NCBI RefSeq assembly: GCF_025583945.1
Contig: NZ_JAOEGU010000014.1
Coordinates: 1 to 64,000, forward strand
Direction: 5' to 3'
From: Methylobacter psychrophilus
Lineage (GTDB): Bacteria; Pseudomonadota; Gammaproteobacteria; Methylococcales; Methylomonadaceae
Length of the DNA: 64,000 nucleotides
Position numbers and translations under genes: made by a program. Below the pieces are notes generated by a model that was not told the origin of the DNA, ran no database searches, and saw nothing but the letters and a program-made list of their open reading frames with translations. Positions 9,667 through 18,080 of this stretch are shown here, in pieces. How positions within the stretch are numbered: position 1 is the first letter of the stretch; each line of letters begins with the position of its first letter.

Positions 9667-9824
9667 GAGGCTATCCGAGAATAGAAAACCTACTACGGAA
9701 AATCCATTTATGCCAGATTTCCCGCTCATTTTCGTTTAATAGAACAACTATTCGCCTCAAATGACCAAAAAATCTGACTAAAAATGGCTTTCCCTCGCTA
9801 CGATTCCTATTCTCGGACAGCCTC
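9667..9824. mobile_element. 158-bp MITE-like element with terminal inverted repeats
   Basis: The ends gaggctatccgagaatag (9667-9684) and ctattctcggacagcctc (9807-9824) are inverted repeats with one mismatch over 18 bp. The interior has no open frame. The size, clean terminal inverted repeats and intergenic position between mlaC and cmoB fit a non-autonomous transposon remnant, mobilised in trans by a transposase not in this window. Confidence 0.7.
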
Positions 9825-9868
9825 CAGGTCTTCTTTTACGCTTAACCATGCCACAAATAACTTTTTAA

Positions 9869-10843
9869 ATGATTGATTATCAACCGCTATATAATATTTT
9901 ACTGGATGCAAAAGCCGATGCGTGGGCCAACCTGTTACCCGGACAGATTGCCAGTGCGTTTAACACCAACAAACACGGCACCTTATCGCAATGGCAGTCG
10001 GCAATCAAGAACCTGCCTGAATTACCCACCACGCACCGTTTGCTGGATGCTGATGCCGTACAAACAGGCCAAGCAAATGATCTGTCTGAAGCTGACCGGA
10101 TGGAGCTTGAGCAACTACTCAGAACATTACATCCCTGGCGTAAAGGCCCCTATAACTTGTTTGGTATTAATATTGATACTGAATGGCGCTCAGACTGGAA
10201 ATGGGATCGGCTAAAAAACCATATTACACCACTTAACCATCGACTGGTGTTGGATGTAGGCTGTGGCAATGGCTATCACTGCTGGCGTATGCTCGGTGCC
10301 GGAGCAAAAATGGTCGTCGGTATAGACCCTTTGCTGCTTAACGTCATGCAGTTTCAATTGATTAGAAAACTGCATGGCGAAGCACCGGTCTATGTGCTGC
10401 CCTTAGGTATAGAAGAGCTGCCTTATGGTTTAAAGCTGTTTGATACGGTCTTTTCCATGGGCGTGCTTTACCATCGCCGTTCGCCTATTGATCATCTTAT
10501 GGAATTAAAAGACTGCCTTAAACCCGGCGGTGAACTGGTCTTGGAAACACTGGTTATTGATGGCGGATTAGGAGAAGTGTTATTACCCGAAGATCGTTAT
10601 GCCAAAATGCGTAATGTCTGGTTTTTACCTACCTGTGAAACCTTGATAAGCTGGCTAAAACGCTGTGGTTTTAAAAATATTCGCCTGATTGATGTCACCC
10701 CGACCAGTATTGAAGAACAACGCAGCACGGAATGGATGCAGTTTCATTCTCTCAAGGATTTTCTTGATCCAGAAAACTCCGAGTTAACCTGCGAAGGCCT
10801 ACCGGCGCCAAAGCGGGCAATTATTATTGCCAATAATGCGTAA
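9869..10843 (+). CDS. cmoB: tRNA U34 carboxymethyltransferase
   Basis: CmoB transfers the carboxymethyl group of carboxy-SAM to 5-hydroxyuridine at tRNA position 34, giving cmo5U. The 324-aa length is normal. Family motifs are PWRKGPYNLFGI and DTEWRSDWKWDR (about 90-117), the SAM-binding VLDVGCGNGYHCWRMLGAGA (about 128-147), GIDP, and FDTVFSMGVLYHRRSP, which is diagnostic for CmoB. Its usual partner cmoA, which makes carboxy-SAM, is not adjacent and must be elsewhere. The start ATG is close behind the 158-bp element, so that element may have reshaped its promoter. Confidence 0.95.
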   Translation: MIDYQPLYNILLDAKADAWANLLPGQIASAFNTNKHGTLSQWQSAIKNLPELPTTHRLLDADAVQTGQANDLSEADRMELEQLLRTLHPWRKGPYNLFGINIDTEWRSDWKWDRLKNHITPLNHRLVLDVGCGNGYHCWRMLGAGAKMVVGIDPLLLNVMQFQLIRKLHGEAPVYVLPLGIEELPYGLKLFDTVFSMGVLYHRRSPIDHLMELKDCLKPGGELVLETLVIDGGLGEVLLPEDRYAKMRNVWFLPTCETLISWLKRCGFKNIRLIDVTPTSIEEQRSTEWMQFHSLKDFLDPENSELTCEGLPAPKRAIIIANNA

Positions 10844-11010
10844 CAGTGACAGCCAATCAGTAATCTCGCAGGACGAAATAAGGCTTTTCAAAGGCACGGC
10901 AGATTTGGGCGGTCTTATTCCAGCAGTTGTTTAATGAAAAATCACCACTGAAATCTCGTAAGCAACTGATTACATAAAGATATAACAAAATAATAACCAA
11001 AAAAAAGCAC

Positions 11011-11038
11011 TTGACTTTGCTTCCAAAAAGATTACTTT
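11011..11038 (+). promoter_or_regulatory. Possible sigma70 promoter for the ComEA-like gene
   Basis: A -35-like TTGACT (11011-11016) and a -10-like TACTTT (11033-11038), 16 bp apart, lie about 60 bp upstream of the start at 11098. Each matches the consensus moderately. It was found by eye only. Confidence 0.35.
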
Positions 11039-11097
11039 ATGCATTTTTGCAGTAACAGAATTATTCTTGGCAACTTAATTTTTTTAGGGGAACAATC

Positions 11098-11436
11098 ATG
11101 AAAAAACTACTGCTATTGTTATTATCTTTATTTGCTTTCAACGCCTTTGCCACACCCGTTAATATTAATACCGCTGATGCGAAGACCATCTCGGATGCCC
11201 TGTCAGGCATTGGCATGAAAAAAGCGGAAGCCATCGTAAAATACCGTACCGAAAAAGGCTTGTTCAAAACAGCTGAAGAATTAACCAACGTAAAAGGTAT
11301 CGGTGAAAAAACCCTCGCAAAAAACAAAAAAGACATTTTGCTCAGTGATACGCCAACCACAGAACCTGCCGCAGTTGCCGAACCAAAAACAGCCGTTGAA
11401 CCCAAGGCCGTGGTTGAACCCAAAAAAGCCAAATAG
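11098..11436 (+). CDS. ComEA-like helix-hairpin-helix DNA-binding protein, secreted
   Basis: A 112-aa protein with a Sec signal peptide (residues 1-19, ending FNAFATP) and one ComEA-type (HhH)2 domain at about 20-80, with VNINTADAKTISDALSGIG and ELTNVKGIGEKTL as the two hairpins. The tail (85-112) is a repetitive E/P/A/V/K-rich stretch (EPAAVAEPKTAVEPKAVVEP). ComEA proteins bind incoming double-stranded DNA in the periplasm during natural transformation; short gammaproteobacterial forms like this also occur without a full competence locus. The ribosome binding site TAGGGGA is strong. No other competence genes are seen nearby. Confidence 0.88.
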   Translation: MKKLLLLLLSLFAFNAFATPVNINTADAKTISDALSGIGMKKAEAIVKYRTEKGLFKTAEELTNVKGIGEKTLAKNKKDILLSDTPTTEPAAVAEPKTAVEPKAVVEPKKAK

Positions 11437-11479
11437 ATTGTTATAAGGGATTCCACCCTGATCAAGACGAAAAAATAAA

Positions 11480-11574
11480 ACAACACATTTGTAGGATGTG
11501 CAGAAACAACAGTGAAGCGCATCAAGGCTGATTGATCGATGCGCTTTACTTCGCTGCGTTCAACACATCCTACG
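11480..11574. repeat. REP-like inverted repeat (GTAGGATGTG family)
   Basis: The left arm tgtaggatgtgcagaaac...gaagcgcatc and the right arm gatgcgctttacttcgctgcgttcaacacatccta form a large imperfect hairpin of the common GTAGGATGTG intergenic type. Its right end overlaps the 3' end of ubiH: the ubiH TAG stop (11570-11572, minus strand) is part of the repeat. It separates the convergent comEA-like and ubiH genes and may terminate both. Confidence 0.7.
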
Positions 11575-12805
11575 GGGGGGACATCCTATTTATTGGGATA
11601 ACCGGCGACTCAGTCGGCGTACGTCCGGCCAGCCCCATCGCATGGCGCGTCAGCAAGGTTTTTGCAGCGGGAATATGATCCAATAAAGCCAAGCCGATAT
11701 TTCTAACCACTGCCAATGCCAACCACTCATTGGAAAAAATCTTTACTACCGTATCAGTAAAGCCAATCGTCCGGTCATGATCTTTCTTTCTGGATAGCGC
11801 AAAGTCTTTTAAAAAATCAGCCGCACCAATATCTTGATTTTGTTCATGTTGCTTGACCAACATTTCAGCCAATTGTACAACGTCCCGCAGTCCTAAGTTA
11901 AAGCCCTGCCCTGCCACAGGATGTAACTGATGCACGGCATTACCTATAATAACCGCCCGACCGGCAACCATTTTTTCTGCACGGATAAGCGATAAAGGAA
12001 AAGCACGTCTGGGTGCTGTTAAGCTAAATTGACCCAGCTTAAAGCCAAAACAGTGTTGCAATTCAGCCAGAAAATCTGCTTCACTCCCCAACATCAAGGC
12101 GTTAGCATCCTCATTCGTGCGCGTCCAGACGACTGCACATTCATTTTTAGCGATCGGCAACAAGGCTAACGGCCCGGAAGCCGTAAAGCGCTCAAAGGCG
12201 GTATTTTTATTGGGAAGTGTTGATTTTACGGTAGTAACCAATGCCGTTTGGCCATACTCGGTGGTCTGCTGAGCGATATCCAGCAACTGCCGAACTGATG
12301 ATAAACCGCCGTCCGCCCCGACCAATAATCGGGCTGATAGGGTTAATGAATCATTACCCTGCTTTAAACTGATGCAGACCTCGTTATCGCCAGACATCAA
12401 ACCCACCACACGCGCAGGAGAAATCAGCTCTATAGTGGATTCAGCGACCAGATTGGCAACGTACGCTTCAAGATCCCGCGCACTAATCACATATCCCAAG
12501 GCATCTACGTGTTCTTTTTGTGCCGACAGGCGCGTTTTACCAAAATGACCACGATCAGAGATATGAATATGCTGTATCGCGGTAGCGGCATGACTAATAC
12601 CCTGCCAAATACCCAAGGTATTAAGCACCATAACAGTACCTGCCGCTAATGCCAAAGCCCGGTCACCCGCAGAAGAAGCCTTTAATTGTTCAGGTGTATT
12701 GGCCTCAACAATAGCAATCTTCAAGCCGGTATCTTTTAATGATAACGCCAGGCAATTACCTGCCAAACCACCGCCAACAATCACCAAATCATAATTCTGT
12801 TGCAT
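11570..12805 (-). CDS. ubiH: FAD-dependent ubiquinone hydroxylase, UbiH/UbiF/VisC family
   Basis: A 411-aa flavoprotein monooxygenase of ubiquinone biosynthesis. The N-terminal dinucleotide motif VIVGGGLAGNCLALSL, the mid-protein LLVGADGGLSSVRQ (DG motif) and the late FAD motif VIIGNAVHQLHPVAGQGFNLGLRD mark the UbiH/VisC family. Which ring position it hydroxylates cannot be told from motifs; I use ubiH because of the ygfB-pepP-ubiH order seen in E. coli. There is no second monooxygenase (ubiI) after it. Its start overlaps the pepP stop (TAATG). The C-terminal residues NRMSPP and the stop derive from, or abut, a REP-like repeat. Confidence 0.92.
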   Translation of the reverse strand: MQQNYDLVIVGGGLAGNCLALSLKDTGLKIAIVEANTPEQLKASSAGDRALALAAGTVMVLNTLGIWQGISHAATAIQHIHISDRGHFGKTRLSAQKEHVDALGYVISARDLEAYVANLVAESTIELISPARVVGLMSGDNEVCISLKQGNDSLTLSARLLVGADGGLSSVRQLLDIAQQTTEYGQTALVTTVKSTLPNKNTAFERFTASGPLALLPIAKNECAVVWTRTNEDANALMLGSEADFLAELQHCFGFKLGQFSLTAPRRAFPLSLIRAEKMVAGRAVIIGNAVHQLHPVAGQGFNLGLRDVVQLAEMLVKQHEQNQDIGAADFLKDFALSRKKDHDRTIGFTDTVVKIFSNEWLALAVVRNIGLALLDHIPAAKTLLTRHAMGLAGRTPTESPVIPINRMSPP

Positions 12806-14115
12806 TAGATTGCCTGCATTAATGCTTCAATTTCTGCTATCTCTTTGGGTACATTACTGGTTAATACTTCATAACCTTGAGCGGTAACCAAAATATCATC
12901 CTCAATACGAATACCGATGCCCCGCCATTTTTCATCGACGGATTTACAATCAGCAGGAATATACAAGCCAGGTTCTACAGTTAAAACCATACCGGCTTCC
13001 AACAATCGCCATTCCTGGTCAATTTTATAATTACCCACATCATGCACATCCATTCCCAGCCAGTGACCGATGCGATGCATATAAAATAACTTATATTTTT
13101 CATCTTTAATCAATTTTTTCAGCTTGCCTTTGAGCAGGCCTAAAGAGACCAAGCCTTTCGTAATGGTTTCAACTGAAGCCTCATGCGCCATATTCCATGG
13201 CACTCCCGGTTTGATTTGTTCAAGTGCTGCCGCCTGTGCATCTAAAACCAGTTGATACAGTTGTTTTTGCGGCTCGCTGAATCGCCCGGAAATTGGAAAG
13301 GTACGAGTAATATCGGCAGCATAATGATCGCATTCTGCACCGGCATCAATCAGCAGTAAGTCACCGCTTTTTAATTTGGAAGCATTTTCAGTATAGTGTA
13401 GCGTGCAGGCATTTTTGCCACCAGCAACAATTGAAGGATAAGCCACGGCACGCAAACCATTTTGGATAAAATGATAAATCATTTCAGCTTCTATCTGATA
13501 TTCATACAGCCCGGCTTTACAGACCTGCATGGCCTTAACATGAGCATTTGCCGAAACCTCTGCCGCACGACGCATTAGCTTCAATTCGGCAGGACTTTTA
13601 AACAGACGCATCTCATGTAAAATAACGTCCAAACAAACCAACTCTGCAGGTGCCACGACACCACTTCGGGACTGGCTGCGGATATGATTGATCCATTCCA
13701 GCAAGCTATTATCCAGCTCCAGATCATGTCCCATCGGATAAAAAACTTTCGTTTTGTTTTCCAACAAACCCGGCAAAATATCATCCAAATCATCTATCGG
13801 AAAAGAATCATCCGCCTCATAATGGCCTGTTGCTCCTTCCAACCCTGAATGAGCGCCTTCCCATAAGGCCTTTTTTTCATCAAATTCACGGCAAAATAAA
13901 ATGTATTCGCCTTTTTCACGTCCAGGGATAAATACAGCCAAAGCATCCGGCTCATTAAAACCGGTTAAATAATAAAAATCGCTGTCCTGCCGAAATGGAA
14001 AATCCACATCCCGATTGCGCGTGTGCATTGAAGCACTGCCTATTAAGGCAACATTACCTTTACCAACGCTTTGCATTAACTGCTTGCGTCGTTTTTTAAA
14101 CTCACTTTGTTTCAT
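12805..14115 (-). CDS. pepP: Xaa-Pro aminopeptidase (aminopeptidase P)
   Basis: PepP removes N-terminal residues preceding proline, in the cytoplasm. The N-terminal domain (FKKRRKQLMQSVGKGNVALI, DSDFYYLTGF) is followed by the pita-bread metallopeptidase fold with the metal ligands in LLIDAGAECDHYAADITRTFP (two Asp), HRIGHWLGMDVHD (His), VLTVEPGLYIP (Glu) and GIGIRIEDDILVT (Glu). I chose the ATG at 14115 (MKQSEF), with AGGTGG 8 nt upstream, over a GTG four codons earlier; this gives 436 aa. It is the middle gene of ygfB-pepP-ubiH. Confidence 0.96.
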   Translation of the reverse strand: MKQSEFKKRRKQLMQSVGKGNVALIGSASMHTRNRDVDFPFRQDSDFYYLTGFNEPDALAVFIPGREKGEYILFCREFDEKKALWEGAHSGLEGATGHYEADDSFPIDDLDDILPGLLENKTKVFYPMGHDLELDNSLLEWINHIRSQSRSGVVAPAELVCLDVILHEMRLFKSPAELKLMRRAAEVSANAHVKAMQVCKAGLYEYQIEAEMIYHFIQNGLRAVAYPSIVAGGKNACTLHYTENASKLKSGDLLLIDAGAECDHYAADITRTFPISGRFSEPQKQLYQLVLDAQAAALEQIKPGVPWNMAHEASVETITKGLVSLGLLKGKLKKLIKDEKYKLFYMHRIGHWLGMDVHDVGNYKIDQEWRLLEAGMVLTVEPGLYIPADCKSVDEKWRGIGIRIEDDILVTAQGYEVLTSNVPKEIAEIEALMQAI

Positions 14116-14127
14116 GTTGTTCGCCAC

Positions 14128-14670
14128 CTAATCAATAAAGTCGTCGTCAATGTCATCATCGTCGCGGCTACTATTACCCAACTCATCGCGGAGTAATAAT
14201 ACAGCCGACCTCAAATATTCAGTAATTTCCATAAAAGCCTGCTCATCTTCCTCACCTTCTGCATTGGCATCAAGCTTGGTAAATTCGGCAATGTCTTTCA
14301 GTATATCACGAGCTTCTTTGGGCCATTTTGCACCTGATGCTCCTGAGCCAATACCAAACAGAAACCCCCTACACCAACTTTTTAAGGCTTCAACCTGCTC
14401 AACCAACGAGGTATCGTCTTCTGGCAAAAACAGGTCAAATTCAAACTCGTCACTGCCCAATAAGCGCCGTGTTTCCTCAAACAATCTTACCAATACATAT
14501 TGATTTTCATCATTCACAGAATCGCTATCCTGCAACAACTCGGCCAACCAATAGGCGCTGTCCGCCTGCTCATTGATGCATAACAAGCCGGTCGCCAGGC
14601 CATGAGCTTCAGCAGCTGAAAGCTCGGCATCACTTTGTACGATTATTGAGTTACACGCGTTATAAGACAT
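14128..14670 (-). CDS. UPF0149/YgfB family protein
   Basis: A 180-aa acidic, mostly helical protein of the YgfB (UPF0149) family. The family signature is LSAAEAHGLATGLLCI near the N-terminus and CRGFLFGIG in the middle; a long acidic tail ends DDDDIDDDFID. In some gammaproteobacteria YgfB-type proteins influence gene regulation, but the molecular role is not settled. It is the first gene of ygfB-pepP-ubiH, divergent from the zapA pair across a 179-bp promoter region, which matches the E. coli arrangement. Confidence 0.9.
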   Translation of the reverse strand: MSYNACNSIIVQSDAELSAAEAHGLATGLLCINEQADSAYWLAELLQDSDSVNDENQYVLVRLFEETRRLLGSDEFEFDLFLPEDDTSLVEQVEALKSWCRGFLFGIGSGASGAKWPKEARDILKDIAEFTKLDANAEGEEDEQAFMEITEYLRSAVLLLRDELGNSSRDDDDIDDDFID

Positions 14671-14849
14671 AATAATTTCACTATCACTAAAAAAAAAATA
14701 TACCTTATGCTACCATTGATAATTAACTCGGTTAATATTTGTTCACTTTAACTTACTGAGCGAGTAACTCTGTGTAGTAAAAGTCACTCGTTGCTACCCC
14801 AAAAACTCTTAAAAGCACCCGATTACCGGCAATAACTTTAGCTACCAAC

Positions 14850-15071
14850 ATGACAGACAACTCTCTACCTTTAGAATTAAAAGATTTCGAAGACAAACTG
14901 GATCGGCTCATCGACAAATATCAGCATGTAAAAGATGAAAACAGTTCTCTGAAAATTAAACAAGAAACCTTGGCTCAGGAAAAAGCGCAATTACTGGAAA
15001 AGACCACGTTAGCCAAAACCCGAGTAGAAGCAATGATTAACCGACTAAAAGCAATGGAGCTCGGCTCATGA
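14850..15071 (+). CDS. ZapB-like coiled-coil protein (TIGR02449 family)
   Basis: A 73-aa protein predicted to be a single coiled coil throughout (KDFEDKLDRLIDKYQHVKDE, then KQETLAQEKAQLLEKT). Small proteins of this type are regularly found directly in front of zapA in gammaproteobacteria and resemble the division-associated ZapB. It overlaps zapA by 4 nt (ATGA), so co-expression is certain. A role at the Z-ring is inferred from this neighbourhood only. Confidence 0.85.
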   Translation: MTDNSLPLELKDFEDKLDRLIDKYQHVKDENSSLKIKQETLAQEKAQLLEKTTLAKTRVEAMINRLKAMELGS

Positions 15072-15367
15072 ATAACAAACCCCAGCCAATATCTCTGATG
15101 ATTATGGCCAAAGAATACAGAATTGCCTGCGATCCTGAAGAACAGGATGCTCTTGTTCATTCCGCCCAGAAGCTTGATGTGCAAATGCGTAAAATGCGCG
15201 ACTCCGGAAAAATAAATGGCCCGGACAGAATTGCAGTTATGGCAGCGCTTAACTTGGCTCATGAACTAGAAATAGTGAAAAATCAAAATAGCCAGCTAAA
15301 CCAAAAGTTAAATGAATGCCTGACTAAATTGAGTCAAAAGATAGAAAATGTTTTAGAAAACCGCTAG
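15068..15367 (+). CDS. zapA: Cell division protein ZapA
   Basis: ZapA crosslinks FtsZ protofilaments at the division site. This 99-aa protein has the N-terminal globular domain (PISLMIMAKEYRIACDPEEQDALVHSA, with the IMAKEYRI strand typical of ZapA) and a C-terminal coiled coil (ALNLAHELEIVKNQNSQLNQ). It is normal in length, overlaps the ZapB-like gene, and is followed at once by the 6S RNA gene, the arrangement known from E. coli and many relatives. Confidence 0.95.
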   Translation: MNNKPQPISLMIMAKEYRIACDPEEQDALVHSAQKLDVQMRKMRDSGKINGPDRIAVMAALNLAHELEIVKNQNSQLNQKLNECLTKLSQKIENVLENR

Positions 15368-15377
15368 AATATTAACC

Positions 15378-15561
15378 TGTATCTCCTGCAGCGTTCGAGA
15401 GTGTGCTGGGTGTTTCCTGAACCTGTATTTACCCCGGGGACGACTTCCGTTACTGGTGCGCATGCCCGTTTTATACGGGAAGCCTGATTTGCCGGTTAAG
15501 TCCCCACTTGAACTTCCGGTTCAAGGACGAAAGTACATAGCGGCGCAGGTGGGAGATACAG
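15378..15561 (+). ncRNA. ssrS: 6S RNA
   Basis: This approximately 184-nt RNA mimics an open promoter and sequesters sigma70 RNA polymerase in stationary phase. It lies just after zapA, the conserved site. The 5' and 3' ends pair (ctgtatctcctgc with gcaggtgggagatacag). The 3' half carries the typical cttgaacttccggttcaag hairpin and gcggcgcag element, and the 5' half has the gttcgagagtgtgctgg type start. The exact ends are inferred from the closing stem. The usual neighbour ygfA is absent and a convergent methyltransferase gene follows instead. Confidence 0.9.
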
Positions 15562-15609
15562 TTTTTCTATAGAAAAAAAACCTCTTTTTTATAGAAAAAC
15601 TGTATCTCC
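15552..15609. terminator. Long inverted repeat at the 3' end of 6S RNA
   Basis: ggagatacagtttttctat (15552-15570) and atagaaaaactgtatctcc (15591-15609) are perfect 19-bp inverted repeats. The left arm begins inside the last 10 nt of the 6S RNA. The T-rich arms fit a bidirectional terminator between ssrS and the convergent methyltransferase gene. The right arm repeats the 5' end of 6S RNA (ctgtatctcc), so two alternative pairings of the RNA 3' end are possible. Confidence 0.75.
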
Positions 15610-15659
15610 ACCATCAATTTTTTATTTCCAGACTCATCGTTGATATTTTAGGCTGGCCG

Positions 15660-16367
15660 CTAATTTAAATTCCCACCACCATCACAGCCAGATTGAATAA
15701 TCAGCATTTCATTCCCACCCCGTTGAAACTCATATAAAACCGGTTTTATTTCAATATGATAACCTTGGTTAGCAAGGCTTTCGGTGACAAAATCCAAGTG
15801 TGGCGAATGAGCACCATCAAGGGTAAGCAATGGAAATATTCTTACTTCGCGAGCAACACGTAACATTTCTTGAAGCGCTTGAAGATGAAACTCGGCAGAC
15901 AAGTGCATGCTATAGAGAAACAAGAAATGAGATGACAAAGCAAGATCAAACTTTCCATTCTCAAAAGGTAACACCGGTAACTCTCCATCAATGTATCTCT
16001 GGCTGTTCTTTCCGTTTTCGTAGTCGGCAAGGAATGTATCCATCGCCGACATGCGAATACGTTCCAGCTCGTCAATAGAAGAGATAGCATTCCAGATATA
16101 GTCGTTCCGATTCTTACGTATTTGAAGCATTACCGTTTCGCAGGTTTCCAATATGCGCTTGTTAATCTGCAAGGCATCAAAAACATAGAGCGGATCAACT
16201 GAAACGATACGCCCGCCGCGCTTGGTCAGTTCGGCGTTAAATCCAGACGGACCATCGCCGCAACCAAGAATAGAAAGCCCCAAATCAACTTCAGTAAGAG
16301 CAAACATGGCCAGGTATTCATCGTAAGAACGTCCCCACGGTACAACTTTGTCTAAAGCAAACCCCAT
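15660..16367 (-). CDS. Class I SAM-dependent methyltransferase-like protein
   Basis: A 235-aa protein with a Rossmann methyltransferase core. Motif I is LGLSILGCGDGPSGFNAEL (about 29-47), followed by GGRIVSVDPLY (motif II Asp) and LPFENGKFDLALSSHFLFLY (motif IV region), with LQALQEMLRVAREVRIFPLL after it. The substrate is unknown. It is the last gene of the fhcBADC operon, with only 4 bp between the fhcC stop and its start. A link to cofactor modification, or to the C1 pathway in general, is therefore plausible but unproven. Alternatively it simply lies in the read-through path. Confidence 0.8.
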   Translation of the reverse strand: MGFALDKVVPWGRSYDEYLAMFALTEVDLGLSILGCGDGPSGFNAELTKRGGRIVSVDPLYVFDALQINKRILETCETVMLQIRKNRNDYIWNAISSIDELERIRMSAMDTFLADYENGKNSQRYIDGELPVLPFENGKFDLALSSHFLFLYSMHLSAEFHLQALQEMLRVAREVRIFPLLTLDGAHSPHLDFVTESLANQGYHIEIKPVLYEFQRGGNEMLIIQSGCDGGGNLN

Positions 16368-16371
16368 AACG

Positions 16372-17187
16372 TTAAGCTATTCTAACCAACACTTCACCAT
16401 GGCCCGTTTCCGACATATCACCTGCGTAACGCTGGACACGATTGAATGCACTTGATACATCAGCAAACCTTGAGTTCAACGACTTAAATGATGCAAATAA
16501 AATAGGTAAAAATGCCAACGTATGAGCGCCGCAATCATTAAAACTGGCTGACAGCTGCGGTTGAGTCCATAACAACAAAGTGCCCCGGTGCATTGCATAG
16601 CCTAAATATCGGCCCGTTTGCCCCATAACTGCAATGGTTCCTGCCGTCATGCGTGAACCGCAATAATCTCCGGCATTGCCTTCAATCAGGATATTGCCGC
16701 GGCGCATGTGGTCACCAACACGTTCACCCGCATTACCTTTAACCAGAACTGTACCGCCTTTCATGCCCATTTTATTACCGGGCAGTGCCGCACCTAAAAA
16801 ATCCCCGGTATTGCCGGCAATTTCAAGGTAACCTTTTTTCATTTCACAAGCGGCATAAAGTCCGGCATTACCCGATACTTTAAGCTCGCCTGCTTTCATG
16901 CCAAACCCTAAATAAGCACCGGCATCGCCACTGACACTTATGCAGCCGCCGTCGAGTTCTTTACCAATAAAATCAAGATTATCAACGCTGTTTTTAATAA
17001 CGATGTTTTGTGCATCAGAGCCTTCAATGGTGAACAACTCATCAACACGCAACTTGTGCTTGCCGCTTTGCAACGTTAAAGCGGCAATATCGGCGACTTT
17101 CAACTCTTTTAAAAGATGACACACCAGCGGCGACATATCGACACGTTGAGCTGTTCTGTGTTTTAACGTAAAAGTTAAAGCGCTCAT
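16372..17187 (-). CDS. fhcC: Formyltransferase/hydrolase complex subunit C
   Basis: The Fhc complex transfers the formyl group from formyl-tetrahydromethanopterin to the methanofuran analogue and hydrolyses it to formate, in the cytoplasm. FhcC (271 aa) is the beta-helical subunit related to archaeal FwdC. It shows the repeated G-rich turns (SGDAGAYLGFGMKAGELKV, GNAGLYAACEMKKGYLEI, GNAGERVGDHMRRGNILI, GNAGDYCGSRMTAGTIAV) at about 95-210. Its start overlaps the fhcD stop by 4 nt (ATGA). It is the fourth gene of the operon. Confidence 0.95.
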   Translation of the reverse strand: MSALTFTLKHRTAQRVDMSPLVCHLLKELKVADIAALTLQSGKHKLRVDELFTIEGSDAQNIVIKNSVDNLDFIGKELDGGCISVSGDAGAYLGFGMKAGELKVSGNAGLYAACEMKKGYLEIAGNTGDFLGAALPGNKMGMKGGTVLVKGNAGERVGDHMRRGNILIEGNAGDYCGSRMTAGTIAVMGQTGRYLGYAMHRGTLLLWTQPQLSASFNDCGAHTLAFLPILFASFKSLNSRFADVSSAFNRVQRYAGDMSETGHGEVLVRIA

Positions 17188-18080
17188 GCCATAATCTCCT
17201 GTAAATGAAAATGAAATGGCCCCAGCTTGCCACCATAATTACCGGCACTAATACGCTTGATGCCATTGGCTGCACCCAAATCACAGATAGCTTGAATGCC
17301 AACCCGCATGGCTTTGGCGATGTCTTCCTTGGTTAAGCCATCAATAACAATTTCCATGACTGATTCAATCTCGGGTGATAATTCGGTTTTGGTCATGCCT
17401 TTTAAAGTCGGACAGAAGGCATCATTGGTTGATGCGCCCAAGGTTTTATATTTTGAACCCACTTTAGATCCTGAACGCACGACGCCGCCAGGAAAAGGCA
17501 TAATCACATTGGGAATTTTACGCATTTCTTCAATGGCAGCTTCACAGGCGGCCAGCGCTTGCGGTTGTGATTCGGCCAGTACTAAAAAGTTACCGCCACC
17601 AATAGCATCGACTTGACCGGTGGTCGCTTCCGCTAAAAACTCGCCATCCATAACAGGGATTCGCCAGTAACGTTTACCACTAATTTGTTTGGATACCTGA
17701 AAACCGTCACCAAAATAACGCAGATTTTTACCCAAAGGAATTCTGATACCGCCATCAATGCCGGCAAATAACGCCGCAGTAGGCGAGGTTAATACGCACT
17801 GTCCTGCCCGTGTTTCCAGTTGCTTGGCCAGGCCTTTGCCACCCATGGCAAATATCATAACCGATACACCGGGGCGACCATCAGGCGTTTCTGACGGATC
17901 TAAAATACGCTCTATGCTGCCTTCGCAACCACAAGCAATTACTGAAGTAGCAAAACCGGTCATGGCCTGCGCTGAAATCAGCGCCCATTTTTCGTTTTGC
18001 GCGGTAATAATGGCGCGGGTGGCTTTCATTGGAAACGCTTCGGCAAACGTTGCGTCTATAGTTACGCCGTTAATAATCAT
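17184..18080 (-). CDS. fhcD: Formylmethanofuran:tetrahydromethanopterin formyltransferase
   Basis: FhcD (298 aa, normal length) is the Ftr homologue that moves the formyl group between tetrahydromethanopterin and the methanofuran analogue. Recognisable Ftr segments are the N-terminal VTIDATFAEAFPMKATRAIITA, GFATSVIACGCEGSIE, TPDGRPGVSVMIFAMGGKGL and PFPGGVVRSGSKVGSKYKTLGAS, and the end GGKLGPFHFHLQEIM. It overlaps fhcA and fhcC by ATGA junctions, so stoichiometric expression is likely. Confidence 0.97.
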   Translation of the reverse strand: MIINGVTIDATFAEAFPMKATRAIITAQNEKWALISAQAMTGFATSVIACGCEGSIERILDPSETPDGRPGVSVMIFAMGGKGLAKQLETRAGQCVLTSPTAALFAGIDGGIRIPLGKNLRYFGDGFQVSKQISGKRYWRIPVMDGEFLAEATTGQVDAIGGGNFLVLAESQPQALAACEAAIEEMRKIPNVIMPFPGGVVRSGSKVGSKYKTLGASTNDAFCPTLKGMTKTELSPEIESVMEIVIDGLTKEDIAKAMRVGIQAICDLGAANGIKRISAGNYGGKLGPFHFHLQEIMA

